A stretch of DNA of 64,000 nucleotides from Verrucomicrobiaceae bacterium (GTDB taxonomy: Bacteria; Verrucomicrobiota; Verrucomicrobiia; Verrucomicrobiales; Akkermansiaceae). Positions 42,047 through 52,127 of the stretch are shown piece after piece (the first letter of the stretch is position 1; the number at the start of each line of letters is the position of its first letter). The stretch is from NCBI GenBank assembly GCA_027484055.1, contig JAIXQH010000028.1:47418-111417 (forward strand), in the 5' to 3' direction. A model generated the notes under the pieces. The model searched no databases. It saw only the letters and a list, made by a program, of their open reading frames with translations, and was not told the DNA's origin. The position numbers and the translations under genes are program-made.

Positions 42047-45000
42047 TTATGGTAAACGCATAGGACACCCCATTTTTGCAAGGTCTGCTGCTTCTTTCAT
42101 CTGACTGACCCCCCAATACATAACTGCTGCATTAGCCATTCCGTCGATCGCAGCTAGACCTCCCACAATCAATCCTGGTAGCCCAGCAAAGGTAGATAAT
42201 GCAAGCACGCCGATATCAATCGCGATTCTGACCATATTAGGAGTTGCAAAAGACTTTATAAATTCGAGAGACTGTTTTGTAATGGCATTCTCGCATTCTC
42301 CGGGACATCCGGACACCTCATAATCCTCGGCATCCATGCCTGGATATTTACCCAAGCCAGTTTTTATTGCGCTTTCGATTGTTCCGAGAAATGGCAACCA
42401 TTCAAACCACATACCCAACACATCGTGTCTTGAACCGGGCGTGTTATTTACGAACCCATACAAACTTAAACCACCCGCTTCCTCAATCGGATCCCTGGAT
42501 GGCCAGCGCCCTGTGGCTGGATCAAAGTAGCGATATCCGTAGTAATAAAGCCGTGTTTCCAGATCCATAGGCTTGGTGGAAAAGCGATAGGCGAACTGAT
42601 TGGTTGCGTCCGAATTGACAACGGTATTCCCGAAGGGATCATATTCAAAGTGGGCGATGACTTGGCCTGTGGAATTGAGGTATTCGCTGACATTGCCGTT
42701 ACCGTCGTAGGTTGGATAGGAGGTGTTAAACGTTATTGGGTTAGACGTTATTAGGGAAGATTCGGCTAAGAGGCCACCGACTCCGCCTCCGCCTTGGAGG
42801 GTGCCGCTTAGGTCTGGGCCCCAGAGGCGGGTTTTTTGAAGCGTGGGCGGGACACCCACACTCCCTGAGTATTCGGCTATGCAGTTCCACGAATCGTAAA
42901 CGTAAAGCGTGCTGGTGCTGTCGGTGGTTTTGGCTATTCGGCGGGATCTAGCGTCGTAGGCGTAGGTGGTGGTGACGCTGCCGCTGGTGCTGGAGATTAG
43001 GCGATTTTCGGCGTCCCATGTGAGGGTGCTATTTGTGGTGGGAGCGACTGGGAGTGGGTAGGCAGTGGCGTTTCCGTCCTCGTCATAAACAGGCGAGACG
43101 CCTGTGCCCCCTTCTTGGATAGTGGTGTATTGATTGACCTTGTTTGTAGCGTAGTTGTCACTGGTGGGAAGAGTCAGGCTGTTGGCAGTTTTTCTACGAT
43201 TGCCGATGCTGTCATACTCGTAAGCGCGGTCGCTGGTAGTGCCAGCGCTGTGGTCAGTACTGGTAACTTGGCCGAGTGAGTCGTATCCCCATGAGGTATC
43301 GCCGGCGTTGGAGACAATGACTCCGCCGAGATTGAAGGTGGTTTGCACCCCCATGCGCTGGCCCAGCTTGTTGACTCCTCCATTCACCGTGGAGTAGTCG
43401 TATTTGGAAACGTCGCTGCTGCCAACTTTATTTTGTTTGGCGGCGAGGACGTCGCGGGTGGGTTCCCATGTGTTAGTGACGGTGTGGACGGCTCCGGCGG
43501 TGGCGGTGACGTGCTCGACCAAGCTGGAGTTGGCGAAGTAGTCGTAGCGAAAGGTGGAGGTTCCGTTGGTGACAGTGGAGAGGCGACCATCAGTGGGGCC
43601 GTAGCCGTAGCTGGTTTGGTTTTCTTGGGTTGAACCGGTTTTAAGATCAAACCCGGTATCACGACCTTGGCTGGTGGGCTTGCGGTCGAGAACACGGAAG
43701 AATTCATAGCCCGGCACATTGTCGAGGTTGTAGGAGATTGTCTCGGTGTCGATGGCGAGGGTGGCGGGATCGTAGGTGAACTCGGATTTGGCGACGGAAG
43801 TGCTTACGCTTTCTTGGCGGCCAAGGGGGTCGTAAGTGATGGTGACATCTGGGGTGGTATCATTGTAGTCAGTGAGGGTGAGCAAACCATTTCGGTAGGT
43901 GTAGGTTGTTTTCACCCTCGTGGTGCTGCTGGGCAAGGTGCGCGCCCACTCGCGCGTCCAAAGCCGTCCTGCAGCAGTGTAGGTGTAGTCGGTGCCTTTG
44001 TTGTCTGCGTATTGTTTGCGATCCAGCAGGCCAGTGGTCGGGCCGTAGATCCAAGTCGTGAATTCTGAGCCACCCGGTAGGGTAGCTGGGACGGCGGCTG
44101 GATCAAGGATTGGCGCGACTTTCCAAGTATGAAGCTGAGTTCTACGGCCTTGTTCATCGTAAACGTTCCATGTGGGGTAAGTTTGGCTGCCCCATGTGAC
44201 CTTTACTTGCCCATTGGGATAATAGGCGGTGTAGGCATTCGATAAATCGGGAAGCGTCGATTTGATGACACGCCCCATCTTATCATATTCATAACGCAAC
44301 ACTTCCCCTGCTGCATTTTTAATGGCTAAGGTTTGCCCTGCCTCGGTGATGTCCGGTTTCCCGTCAACATCGACATCGTATGTGGTTGTTCCGAGCCGTA
44401 GATCGGTGACGGTAAGTGGTCTTTGTAAACCATCATAGGTCGTAGTCATTTCTTTGAGGATAGCGCCAGTGCTAGATTTAGTTTGGATACTAGAAGGAAG
44501 GCCATGCGTGCTAGTTTGAACAGTGCTCGTCCCGTCTGGGTTATAACTAATCGACTGCGCGATCCCAGCGTCAGTCGGGCGGCTAACGACATTTACGGTT
44601 TCTACTCCAAAAGATCGAGTTCCGCTACGAAAACCATCGACCGAAGAATAGGATTCACCGACCGTAATTTCTGGCACTCCCGTAGAGGAGATTTTTTGGA
44701 TGCTCCGGAACGAGACACCGAGTGAGATTCCTCGCAATGTGACACCGGACACAACATCCGTTTCAGTTTTTGTGACTTGAGTGGCCGTGCCAGATCCAAA
44801 CGGAATGGAACGTGAACTGGCTGTTTGCTCACCTTCTGAATCGTAGCCAGAGGTCACCGTGACGTTATCAGCATCCGTTACGGATTGCACTTTTCCACGA
44901 GATCCCAGAGCCGCTGTCGTTGGGTAGAAAGAAACTGTGCTGGTCCCACTGGCGCTATAAATGGTTTTAAACTGGCGCCCCAAAAGGTCTTGAAACGACG

Positions 45001-47641
45001 TGGATGACATCCCAGAAGATGTCACAACGGTCCTCTCACCACCGCCAGATTCGTCGTGGGTCAGATAGTTATAACTCATATCAGCAACTGCTGTGCCAGT
45101 GACGGTTTTAGTGCGTCCGTCCAAGTAAGAACTTGTGATCGCTGTGGAGCCATCCGCTTTTGTGACGGTCACGGTATCACCCGTGCTACTGTGCGTTGTA
45201 ACGGTCGTGGTCACTGGGCGATCTATTGCATTATTCGACTTTCGAGAAGGACCCGTAAACGTGTGGGTTAGATTATCCATCGAACGAGTTGAATGGCCAA
45301 GAAAACGTAAATTATCACCGATTTTGCGTGTAAAGGTGCTGGTAAGCCCTGACACCGTTGTGAAGTCCGTAATGACTGGGGAGTTCGGTGACGCCTGAGT
45401 TTCTGTTTTATAGACACGCTTCAGACCATCTCTGAAATACTTCCTGATAATGCCGTTTCGCTCACGCGATTCCTCCAAACCACAGCAGGCATATTGAGAA
45501 ATATCGTAGTCAGTAACATCCCCGTTATAGATCCGTTTGATTGGCCGTCCGAGCCGGTCAAATCCTGAGTTATAGGACAAATCCGTGTCCCATTGTTCAA
45601 CGGTGAGGTTGGAAGCAATATCTTTGATAACCATAGAAATCGGTATGTTTCCGAGGGCCAAGGTCTGCTTTGCTTCCTTACCCGAGGTAATCCCAGCACG
45701 AGAACCCGCGCCGCTACGGACTGTCATCACAAGATTTCCTCCTACGGTCGCATAGCTATAATTCTCAGCGGTCCCATCGCTATTTTCAACCCAATTGATT
45801 CGTCCCGTGTTCGGGGCGGACGCAGTATCTAGATAATATCCTGTGACAGTCTTGTGCCATGCGCTATCCGCCGTTGAAGTTCCGTCCCACGACTCTTGGC
45901 TCGTTATCGTCTCAGCGGCACCTAAGAGTAATTTCGTTCTTGATCTAGAAATCAATCGGCTGGCCACATACGAATCTACTGTTGTGGTGTTCCCTTCCAC
46001 GGTTGTCACTGTGCGTCGAGCGTTGGCTCTCTGTGCCATCGTTAAATCCTTCCAGCCAGAATATTCAATCGTGGTTGAAACTGGTGAACTTGGAGAAAGA
46101 GTCGAGTATTCAGTGTATGTCCATGAGCCATCCGGCTTCACCGAAGATTCAAGACGGCCATGCGTGAGTGGGTTAGAGGGAGTATTGAGATGAGTGTATG
46201 TCGTAGTTTGCGGAATTTGCCCCGGAGTATCAAATGCCTTGGTGTATGAGACTAGACGTTTTTTACCGAGTTCACCACCCGTGCTTGTTAATGAAAAATC
46301 ATCATAATCTTCACGTGTTTTGCTGATTAGCGAAAGATCTCCGATAGTGCCAGCTGCATCCACCGAGGAGACGAAAGATTGACGTTCAATCGTATAGTTC
46401 CACGCCTGAGTGCCGCGTTCTTTAATATCGAGTATCTCTTTAGCGAGAAGCGGTCCTGTGGTATCTTCTCCCGCATATTGCGTAGATACGATCCGACTTG
46501 GTCGGCCACTAGAATCGAGTGTTTCCGTAATTTCATGCGTGCTGATACTAGTACCAGCTAAACCACTGCTTTCTTTTTTGGTCCAGATGAGAGTGGTATC
46601 ACTCGTGGAACCTAAAGGGCGTTTGAATACAATTTCCGTCAAAGGAGTATTTCCTGTAGCCTCAAAGCCCGTTGTGACATAGTATCCTCCTGACTTGCTC
46701 AGAGTTGCAGCGTTGCGCTTCCATACACGAATTCTCCAGCCACTACTGGGTGGTGAAAGAAGGTCAATCAGAGTGAAATTATCATCGGTCAACACTTGGT
46801 GGATGTATTCTGGGAATCCACCCGCTGCTGGCTTTTTAATTATTTCAAAAACAGCTTCGGATTGGATATAGGCACAGGACGGATGAAAAGTGGACGCTCC
46901 CAGTTGCGGCTGAGAAATTTCCAATTTTATTTGCGATTGCTGTAGTGGGCTGGACGAAAAAAAACGATTATACAGTTCGTTAAAATCTGGAGTATTTCCA
47001 TTTTTTTCAGATGCAGATTGCCCCAATACGCTAAGATTTCCGGGTTTCGGATTTCTTGCCAGACCAAGATCCATTGAGTAGGTGAAACTATTATTCGTAA
47101 AACTTCCATCAGGTCCACGGCAGGCTCCAACACAAACTATTTCACCGCGACCCTGGATTCCCCTCCAGATGTCAGCAGGATTGGCTGTATACGGGGCCAA
47201 ATGTCTACCTATTTCTCTATTTCTGTCCCCTTTTATTGAACCAGTGCTACCATGCCAAACGCCATAATCGTTTTCTGGAGAATTCCAAAATTTCAAGAAG
47301 TCATCATAACTTGTCCACCCAGGGTTACCATAATTATAAACTAACCCGTTTTTAGTACCTCCTTGGGATGGTGCAGTAGGTGCTTTAGGCGGGGAAACGC
47401 CACCACCGCCACCACCGCCACCACCGCCACCACCGCCACCACCGCCACCACCGCCACCACCACCACCGCCTTCATATCGGCATCCGCCACTTGTCGACGG
47501 TAGGCAATCTGGATTTGTAGCGTTGGTTATGCTTGATAGCAGTAAGCAGATAGTAGCCGTAATTACGTTTCTTGTGGAGGACATGGTGAGTTGGCGTGTA
47601 AAGTCAGTGAAAAACGAGGGGGTCTTGTGAGGTGAATTCAT
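42047..47641 (-). CDS. RHS/YD-repeat protein with a unique C-terminal tip (polymorphic-toxin candidate)
   Basis: A 1864-residue secreted protein. The frame starts at 47641 inside the stop of the HEAT-protein gene; an internal ATG at 47584 gives a cleaner signal peptide (VITATICLLLSSITNATN). After a poly-Gly run comes a large beta-rich region, then many YD repeats (YDPLGRQES, YDSLGQVTS, YDSIGNRRKT, YDARSRRIAK). The RHS core ends at RYFDPATGRWPSRDPIEEAG with SLYGFVNNTPGSRHDVLGM. The last ~115 residues differ from the core and contain hydrophobic helices (IAIDIGVLALSTFAGLPGLI, AAIDGMANAAVMYWGV). This resembles toxin delivery proteins with a variable tip. Confidence 0.85.
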   Translation of the reverse strand: MNSPHKTPSFFTDFTRQLTMSSTRNVITATICLLLSSITNATNPDCLPSTSGGCRYEGGGGGGGGGGGGGGGGGGGGGGGGVSPPKAPTAPSQGGTKNGLVYNYGNPGWTSYDDFLKFWNSPENDYGVWHGSTGSIKGDRNREIGRHLAPYTANPADIWRGIQGRGEIVCVGACRGPDGSFTNNSFTYSMDLGLARNPKPGNLSVLGQSASEKNGNTPDFNELYNRFFSSSPLQQSQIKLEISQPQLGASTFHPSCAYIQSEAVFEIIKKPAAGGFPEYIHQVLTDDNFTLIDLLSPPSSGWRIRVWKRNAATLSKSGGYYVTTGFEATGNTPLTEIVFKRPLGSTSDTTLIWTKKESSGLAGTSISTHEITETLDSSGRPSRIVSTQYAGEDTTGPLLAKEILDIKERGTQAWNYTIERQSFVSSVDAAGTIGDLSLISKTREDYDDFSLTSTGGELGKKRLVSYTKAFDTPGQIPQTTTYTHLNTPSNPLTHGRLESSVKPDGSWTYTEYSTLSPSSPVSTTIEYSGWKDLTMAQRANARRTVTTVEGNTTTVDSYVASRLISRSRTKLLLGAAETITSQESWDGTSTADSAWHKTVTGYYLDTASAPNTGRINWVENSDGTAENYSYATVGGNLVMTVRSGAGSRAGITSGKEAKQTLALGNIPISMVIKDIASNLTVEQWDTDLSYNSGFDRLGRPIKRIYNGDVTDYDISQYACCGLEESRERNGIIRKYFRDGLKRVYKTETQASPNSPVITDFTTVSGLTSTFTRKIGDNLRFLGHSTRSMDNLTHTFTGPSRKSNNAIDRPVTTTVTTHSSTGDTVTVTKADGSTAITSSYLDGRTKTVTGTAVADMSYNYLTHDESGGGERTVVTSSGMSSTSFQDLLGRQFKTIYSASGTSTVSFYPTTAALGSRGKVQSVTDADNVTVTSGYDSEGEQTASSRSIPFGSGTATQVTKTETDVVSGVTLRGISLGVSFRSIQKISSTGVPEITVGESYSSVDGFRSGTRSFGVETVNVVSRPTDAGIAQSISYNPDGTSTVQTSTHGLPSSIQTKSSTGAILKEMTTTYDGLQRPLTVTDLRLGTTTYDVDVDGKPDITEAGQTLAIKNAAGEVLRYEYDKMGRVIKSTLPDLSNAYTAYYPNGQVKVTWGSQTYPTWNVYDEQGRRTQLHTWKVAPILDPAAVPATLPGGSEFTTWIYGPTTGLLDRKQYADNKGTDYTYTAAGRLWTREWARTLPSSTTRVKTTYTYRNGLLTLTDYNDTTPDVTITYDPLGRQESVSTSVAKSEFTYDPATLAIDTETISYNLDNVPGYEFFRVLDRKPTSQGRDTGFDLKTGSTQENQTSYGYGPTDGRLSTVTNGTSTFRYDYFANSSLVEHVTATAGAVHTVTNTWEPTRDVLAAKQNKVGSSDVSKYDYSTVNGGVNKLGQRMGVQTTFNLGGVIVSNAGDTSWGYDSLGQVTSTDHSAGTTSDRAYEYDSIGNRRKTANSLTLPTSDNYATNKVNQYTTIQEGGTGVSPVYDEDGNATAYPLPVAPTTNSTLTWDAENRLISSTSGSVTTTYAYDARSRRIAKTTDSTSTLYVYDSWNCIAEYSGSVGVPPTLQKTRLWGPDLSGTLQGGGGVGGLLAESSLITSNPITFNTSYPTYDGNGNVSEYLNSTGQVIAHFEYDPFGNTVVNSDATNQFAYRFSTKPMDLETRLYYYGYRYFDPATGRWPSRDPIEEAGGLSLYGFVNNTPGSRHDVLGMWFEWLPFLGTIESAIKTGLGKYPGMDAEDYEVSGCPGECENAITKQSLEFIKSFATPNMVRIAIDIGVLALSTFAGLPGLIVGGLAAIDGMANAAVMYWGVSQMKEAADLAKMGCPMRLP
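47401..47470. repeat. CCACCG microsatellite encoding poly-glycine in the RHS gene
   Basis: About 70 bases of CCACCG-type repeat give an uninterrupted glycine run of roughly 25 residues shortly after the RHS signal peptide. Units are 3 and 6 bases, so slippage would change the linker length without a frameshift in most cases. Confidence 0.9.
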
Positions 47642-48615
47642 GGTTTTGAAATTCGGTCTTTTAATAGCTTACCCGCATCCTGCGCGGCGTAGGTGAGTTC
47701 TGGGGAGCTGCTGGCGATTTGCTGAAGTTTTGAGAGATCTTCACTCTCACCAGAGTGACCCAGTGCGGCGATGGCGGGGAGTCTGAGTGAGGAGCTACCG
47801 TTTTCCTGATAGGCAATTTTACGGATGACGGGCCGGAACTCGGTGGGCGCGAGGATGCCTGCGGCGGAGACGGCGGAGACGCGGACGGAGTTGTTGAGGG
47901 TGCAGCCATCTTGCAATGCGTGGCTCAGCCATGGCTTGAGAGTGGTGATGGCTTGGGTGCAATCGACTCCACTGTCGGAGCGTTTGAGATCGACAAGCAT
48001 CATCAGGGTGGTACCGGGGATGCTGGATTGTGCGAGTGCTGGGTCCATCATCGCGCTGACGAGTGACTGGAGGACTTGCGCGGCGATTTCTGGAGTCGGA
48101 GTCGCGAGGCTTGTCGCAGTTGCTTGGGCCGAGCGCGGGTTGAGCCACGCGGCGAGGTATTGCACAGCGTAGTCCCTAATGACTTCCGGCTGATGGGAAT
48201 CATTCAGTAGGCCGATGAAGTTGGCGGAAAAACGCTGAGGATCATTCTCATAGGTGAGAATCTTCGCCATGATATCATTGGCGATGACATACCAATGCTC
48301 CGGCAGTTCACCCTTGGGCGCGGGTTTTTCCAAGAGTTGGTAGAGGTAGCGCAGTTCGGGTTCGCTGCATTCCGTGGACAGCGTGTTCCGCAGCAGGCTG
48401 ATGCGGACTTGATAGGGCTGCCCGGTGTCGGTGAGGAAATCCAGTCGCGTGGGCTGCGGAATCGCGCGGGCAGCGACATGCGTCGGGCGGACGGGAGCAG
48501 CAATCGTGCTGACTGGCGGGGTGGACACGCCTTTCCATACAAAAAACCAGGCCCCACCGAGAAGGGCGAGGAAAAGGTAGGGTAGCGGATTGCGTGTCAT
48601 GGGGGCGTCGATCAA
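47638..48615 (-). CDS. Secreted HEAT-repeat-like protein upstream of the RHS gene
   Basis: A 325-residue protein with an N-terminal hydrophobic anchor (LPYLFLALLGGAWFFVW) and a helical body. The body includes repeats such as PEVIRDYAVQYLAAWLNP, NNSVRVSAVSAAGILAP and LRLPAIAALGHSGESEDL, which have the HEAT spacing. It overlaps the RHS frame by 4 bases and is therefore likely co-translated. It may be a chaperone or scaffold for RHS export; no direct evidence. Confidence 0.75.
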   Translation of the reverse strand: MIDAPMTRNPLPYLFLALLGGAWFFVWKGVSTPPVSTIAAPVRPTHVAARAIPQPTRLDFLTDTGQPYQVRISLLRNTLSTECSEPELRYLYQLLEKPAPKGELPEHWYVIANDIMAKILTYENDPQRFSANFIGLLNDSHQPEVIRDYAVQYLAAWLNPRSAQATATSLATPTPEIAAQVLQSLVSAMMDPALAQSSIPGTTLMMLVDLKRSDSGVDCTQAITTLKPWLSHALQDGCTLNNSVRVSAVSAAGILAPTEFRPVIRKIAYQENGSSSLRLPAIAALGHSGESEDLSKLQQIASSSPELTYAAQDAGKLLKDRISKP

Positions 48616-48651
48616 CGTTGAATTCTAAGCGAGTGAGGCACTTCCGAGGTT

Positions 48652-51600
48652 TCAGCGCGTTCCTAGGTAGAGGGCGTTACGATCATACACCAGCAGGCTG
48701 TGGCAGTAGCCCCCAGGCTGGCCGAGCGGATAGAGAAACTCTAAAATCACCGAGCCATTTGCTAGATCGGCAGGATAGATACTCTTCAAAGTCGTGCCAT
48801 TGGTAAACATGACTCCGGCGCGGTAGATACTCACGTCAACACGTGCGCCAGTGGGCAGATTGAGCACCGTGAGCGGGGTGCTAATCAATTTGTAACCCGC
48901 CACATTACCCGACGAGACGGAGGTGAGATCATTCTGAAGGGCATCCGAAACCCCGATGACATTGACGCGCTGCACGCTTAGAATCGGCCCGCCCGTGAAA
49001 AGCCGTGCAGCGATTCCTAACTCTTCCGGCAAGTTGGGCAAGATGCCGATGCTGGCCGTTGTCCCGGAACGACTCACGATCAAGCGGCAGAAATCCGTAG
49101 GAGCGTCGAAGGCCACTTCTGCCGCCGCTGTGACAGAAAGCGTGCGGACGGCGGCATCCAGTGCATCCACCGTGCCGAGTGGGAAAGTGGGCGGAGCGAT
49201 GACTTTCACCGTGAGCGTGCCGCTGACCCCACTCTGAAGCAGACCACTCACCGTAAAGGTGCCCGCACTGGAGAATGTAAGCGTGGTCGTCTCCTGACCG
49301 ATGAGATTGGTGCTGCCACCGGCTGAAAATGTCACGGTGGCTGGCATGGTCGGATTGCTCCCCCAAGCTCCCACCCGCAAGGTATCTCCCAAGCGCACGG
49401 TGAGGGATTCTGCATCCATCACGTTAGTCGCCTGCCAAGTGAAAGTGCCAGTCGCCTCCCAGCCTTGTTCATACCGGATCGTATGCGCTTGCACGGAAGA
49501 TTGGTCCAGCAGCGGCACATTGGCAAACCAGTGCCCCGCGCTCGTGCCGGGGGCGGCTGGCTCTCCATTCACCGTCACAGAACTGGCGTCACGCGCATAA
49601 CCTTCGATGAAGCCTGGAGATGTGCGAGTCGTCGCGGGGCGGCTCAGAACCCGATTCCCTTGCGTGAGGATCGCATTCGGATTCGCTGAGGTGTAAATTT
49701 TCAGTCCCACCAGCCGCACCGTGCGCCGGGCTAGGGTGTTGTCCACCAAGACGGAGACCTGATGATTTCCCGCGAGTAAAAACGGGCTGAGTGCCTGCAT
49801 CAGACCCAGCTTGCCGGAGCCGAATTTGACATGACTGCGGGCGACGATTTTACCATCCACCTTGATGACGACAGGAACCTCCTCATTGCCATAGGTGGCA
49901 CCCATCAGCTCCAGATCGAGGCGCAAGAGCCAGTTCCCATCGCTCGGCACGGAGAAATCCCAAGTCGCTTCACCTCTGAAACTATTCGCCAGCAGCCCGC
50001 CCGATGTCATCGTCCACTGGGTGGATGAGGAGGTGTAATCCGCTAATGAAACGGCACTGAGCAGGGTGTCCGTGTTGACATTCGCCACGAGGGCATTTGA
50101 GCCGAGCGAGTTCACTTCGAGGCCATCGCTCACGCCGTCGCCGTCGGTATCCGCGTTGCTTGGATCGGTGCCGAGGACGTATTCTTCGTGGTTGGAGAGG
50201 CCGTCGCTATCGAAATCACCCCGCTCACCTTGGCGTGCTAAGTCGATGCGGCCGTTGTCTTGGAGATCAAGCCCATACTGAGTTTCCCACGCATCGGGTA
50301 GATAATCATCGTCGTCATCGGCAGCTTCCTTGGTGTAAGAGCGCAGGCAAGTGCTAGGAATGCGAACCCGTCCTTCGCCCGGCGGTGCCCATGCTAAGCT
50401 CACTTGTGCATTCCCGCCATGACCCACGGCCTGTAGGGTTTCAAAGTAATACAACTGACCCTTCACCAGTGGGATCGGCTCCGACATTTGAGCCGCTGAT
50501 TGATCCCACAGATTGGTGTTGCCGAAGGTGATTCCATGGCCATCTCCCAAGTCAGGATTGATTTCTGCGATGCGGCGTTTGCGATACTTCGTGGCATCGT
50601 CTGAGAGGTAAAATTCCACCCCATTGCGCCCGGAAATCCAAAACCGATAGTCACCCGTAGCAGGTGCGAGGATAGAGCCGCGAATACGCGTTGCATAATA
50701 AACGGCGGGTTGTTGGCCCGTTGTGGAATCGAACAAGGTCGCACGACTGGTGGCTGGTGCATAAAAGCTAGTATCTGAAACGAGTGTGCGCGTCGAGTAG
50801 TGGGTCATGGGCGACCAAGTCTCGATAGGAAGCCGACCTCGAAGCGTGCTAGGAACGGCTGGATTGGAAAGATTCAAAGTCTCCGCAAAGGTCATCAGTC
50901 CGTCTGCATCTGCATCTTCAAACGCTTGCGGTTTCAGCAGCACGACCGAGTCGATTTCAAAATTTTGGCCCGTCACCACACCGGGATCGAGGCGCAGGCG
51001 GGTGATCGTTTTCCCGGCCCACGTCGGAAAGGCACGGAGATCAAAGTAGAGCGTTTGCCACCCCGTATTCGTCACGGGAAGCGAGGTGGCACGCGTTTGT
51101 GAAAAGCCGCCCTCGGTCGTTGCCCAGAAAATCGCGAATTGAGTATTCACGCTGGATTTCACCTGCACCACTACGCCGCCTTGGTTGGCGAAGGAAATCA
51201 CAGGACTGGTGATGTTTGGATCAATGCCAGTGCTGCTGCCCTTCAGTTTACCCTCTTCCCAGCGAAATCCGGAGACATGGGCGGATGGAGACCCCCAGCT
51301 TTGGGCGTCTGCGTTGACGTCATAAGTTCTGGTGGCTAGGGAGCCATCACGATCTTCAATCCGGTCCAAGACGGCCATGTAGTCGATGGCAAATGACATG
51401 CCCGGCGTAGTGCCAGGGTCGATCCGAAGGGCTTGATTGGTTTTGCCAGCCCATTGAGAATTGGCCGCTAAATTGAAGCGCACCGTGGTCCATTGTTGCG
51501 CGGGCACCGTCTGTTGAGCGACGCGAGTCCCGCTAAAACCGCCGTCTTCATTGGACCAATACAGTTGCAGAGTGGCAGCTTGGGAAAACCAAACCCGGAC

Positions 51601-51903
51601 CGCCACTCCAGCAGCATCACGCAGTTGGAGTCTTTGACCGGATACGGTCATGTTCGCGTCGTTCCCTACTGAATCACCCCTTAAGCAGCCCGTCTCGGAG
51701 CGGAGATTCGCCACCGAAGAACTGGCCACCGTCCAGCCGTTCGTCGCTCCATCCTCAAAATCCCATTGGAGAACAGCGCTTTCCTTGATCCACAGCGAAT
51801 CAGGAACCGTTTGCGCCCTAGCAACTTGGTAGGAAACGCACGTCAGTAAGGCCACTAACAGTGAAGAGATTCGGAAAGTGATCGATGTGGGAGGGACATT
51901 CAT
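48652..51903 (-). CDS. Large secreted PA14-domain protein
   Basis: A 1083-residue protein with a signal peptide (ISSLLVALLTCVSYQVARAQ). Two similar N-terminal beta-sandwich units (LQWDFEDGATNGWTVASSSV and YDVNADAQSWGSPSAHVSGF) look like carbohydrate-binding folds. A PA14 domain follows near 370-510 (AVYYATRIRGSILAPATGDY, RFWISGRNGVEFYLSDDA). A calcium-binding type-3 repeat region follows (DDDDDYLPDAWETQYGLD, DTDGDGVSDGLEV), then Ig-like strands. It lies just before the HEAT and RHS genes on the same strand. A role in binding polysaccharide or another cell is inferred from the domains. Confidence 0.82.
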   Translation of the reverse strand: MNVPPTSITFRISSLLVALLTCVSYQVARAQTVPDSLWIKESAVLQWDFEDGATNGWTVASSSVANLRSETGCLRGDSVGNDANMTVSGQRLQLRDAAGVAVRVWFSQAATLQLYWSNEDGGFSGTRVAQQTVPAQQWTTVRFNLAANSQWAGKTNQALRIDPGTTPGMSFAIDYMAVLDRIEDRDGSLATRTYDVNADAQSWGSPSAHVSGFRWEEGKLKGSSTGIDPNITSPVISFANQGGVVVQVKSSVNTQFAIFWATTEGGFSQTRATSLPVTNTGWQTLYFDLRAFPTWAGKTITRLRLDPGVVTGQNFEIDSVVLLKPQAFEDADADGLMTFAETLNLSNPAVPSTLRGRLPIETWSPMTHYSTRTLVSDTSFYAPATSRATLFDSTTGQQPAVYYATRIRGSILAPATGDYRFWISGRNGVEFYLSDDATKYRKRRIAEINPDLGDGHGITFGNTNLWDQSAAQMSEPIPLVKGQLYYFETLQAVGHGGNAQVSLAWAPPGEGRVRIPSTCLRSYTKEAADDDDDYLPDAWETQYGLDLQDNGRIDLARQGERGDFDSDGLSNHEEYVLGTDPSNADTDGDGVSDGLEVNSLGSNALVANVNTDTLLSAVSLADYTSSSTQWTMTSGGLLANSFRGEATWDFSVPSDGNWLLRLDLELMGATYGNEEVPVVIKVDGKIVARSHVKFGSGKLGLMQALSPFLLAGNHQVSVLVDNTLARRTVRLVGLKIYTSANPNAILTQGNRVLSRPATTRTSPGFIEGYARDASSVTVNGEPAAPGTSAGHWFANVPLLDQSSVQAHTIRYEQGWEATGTFTWQATNVMDAESLTVRLGDTLRVGAWGSNPTMPATVTFSAGGSTNLIGQETTTLTFSSAGTFTVSGLLQSGVSGTLTVKVIAPPTFPLGTVDALDAAVRTLSVTAAAEVAFDAPTDFCRLIVSRSGTTASIGILPNLPEELGIAARLFTGGPILSVQRVNVIGVSDALQNDLTSVSSGNVAGYKLISTPLTVLNLPTGARVDVSIYRAGVMFTNGTTLKSIYPADLANGSVILEFLYPLGQPGGYCHSLLVYDRNALYLGTR

Positions 51904-52127
51904 AAATCTGATGGTGCATTTATTCTAAGAGAACAAGTGAGCGCAATTTAAATCGCGTGACACTGTCATGTCTTTTCGACACACAGGGGAAAAAGTGAAT
52001 CACTGCAAGCTTTCCGAGCGGTAGAATTTTAAATTCCCCGCTTCTTATGACGCGCGGGAGGCAACGAAAAAACCGACGCCCCAGCACTGGAGCGTCGGTT
52101 GAGGGTAGAGTCGGGGTGGTGAAAAAA

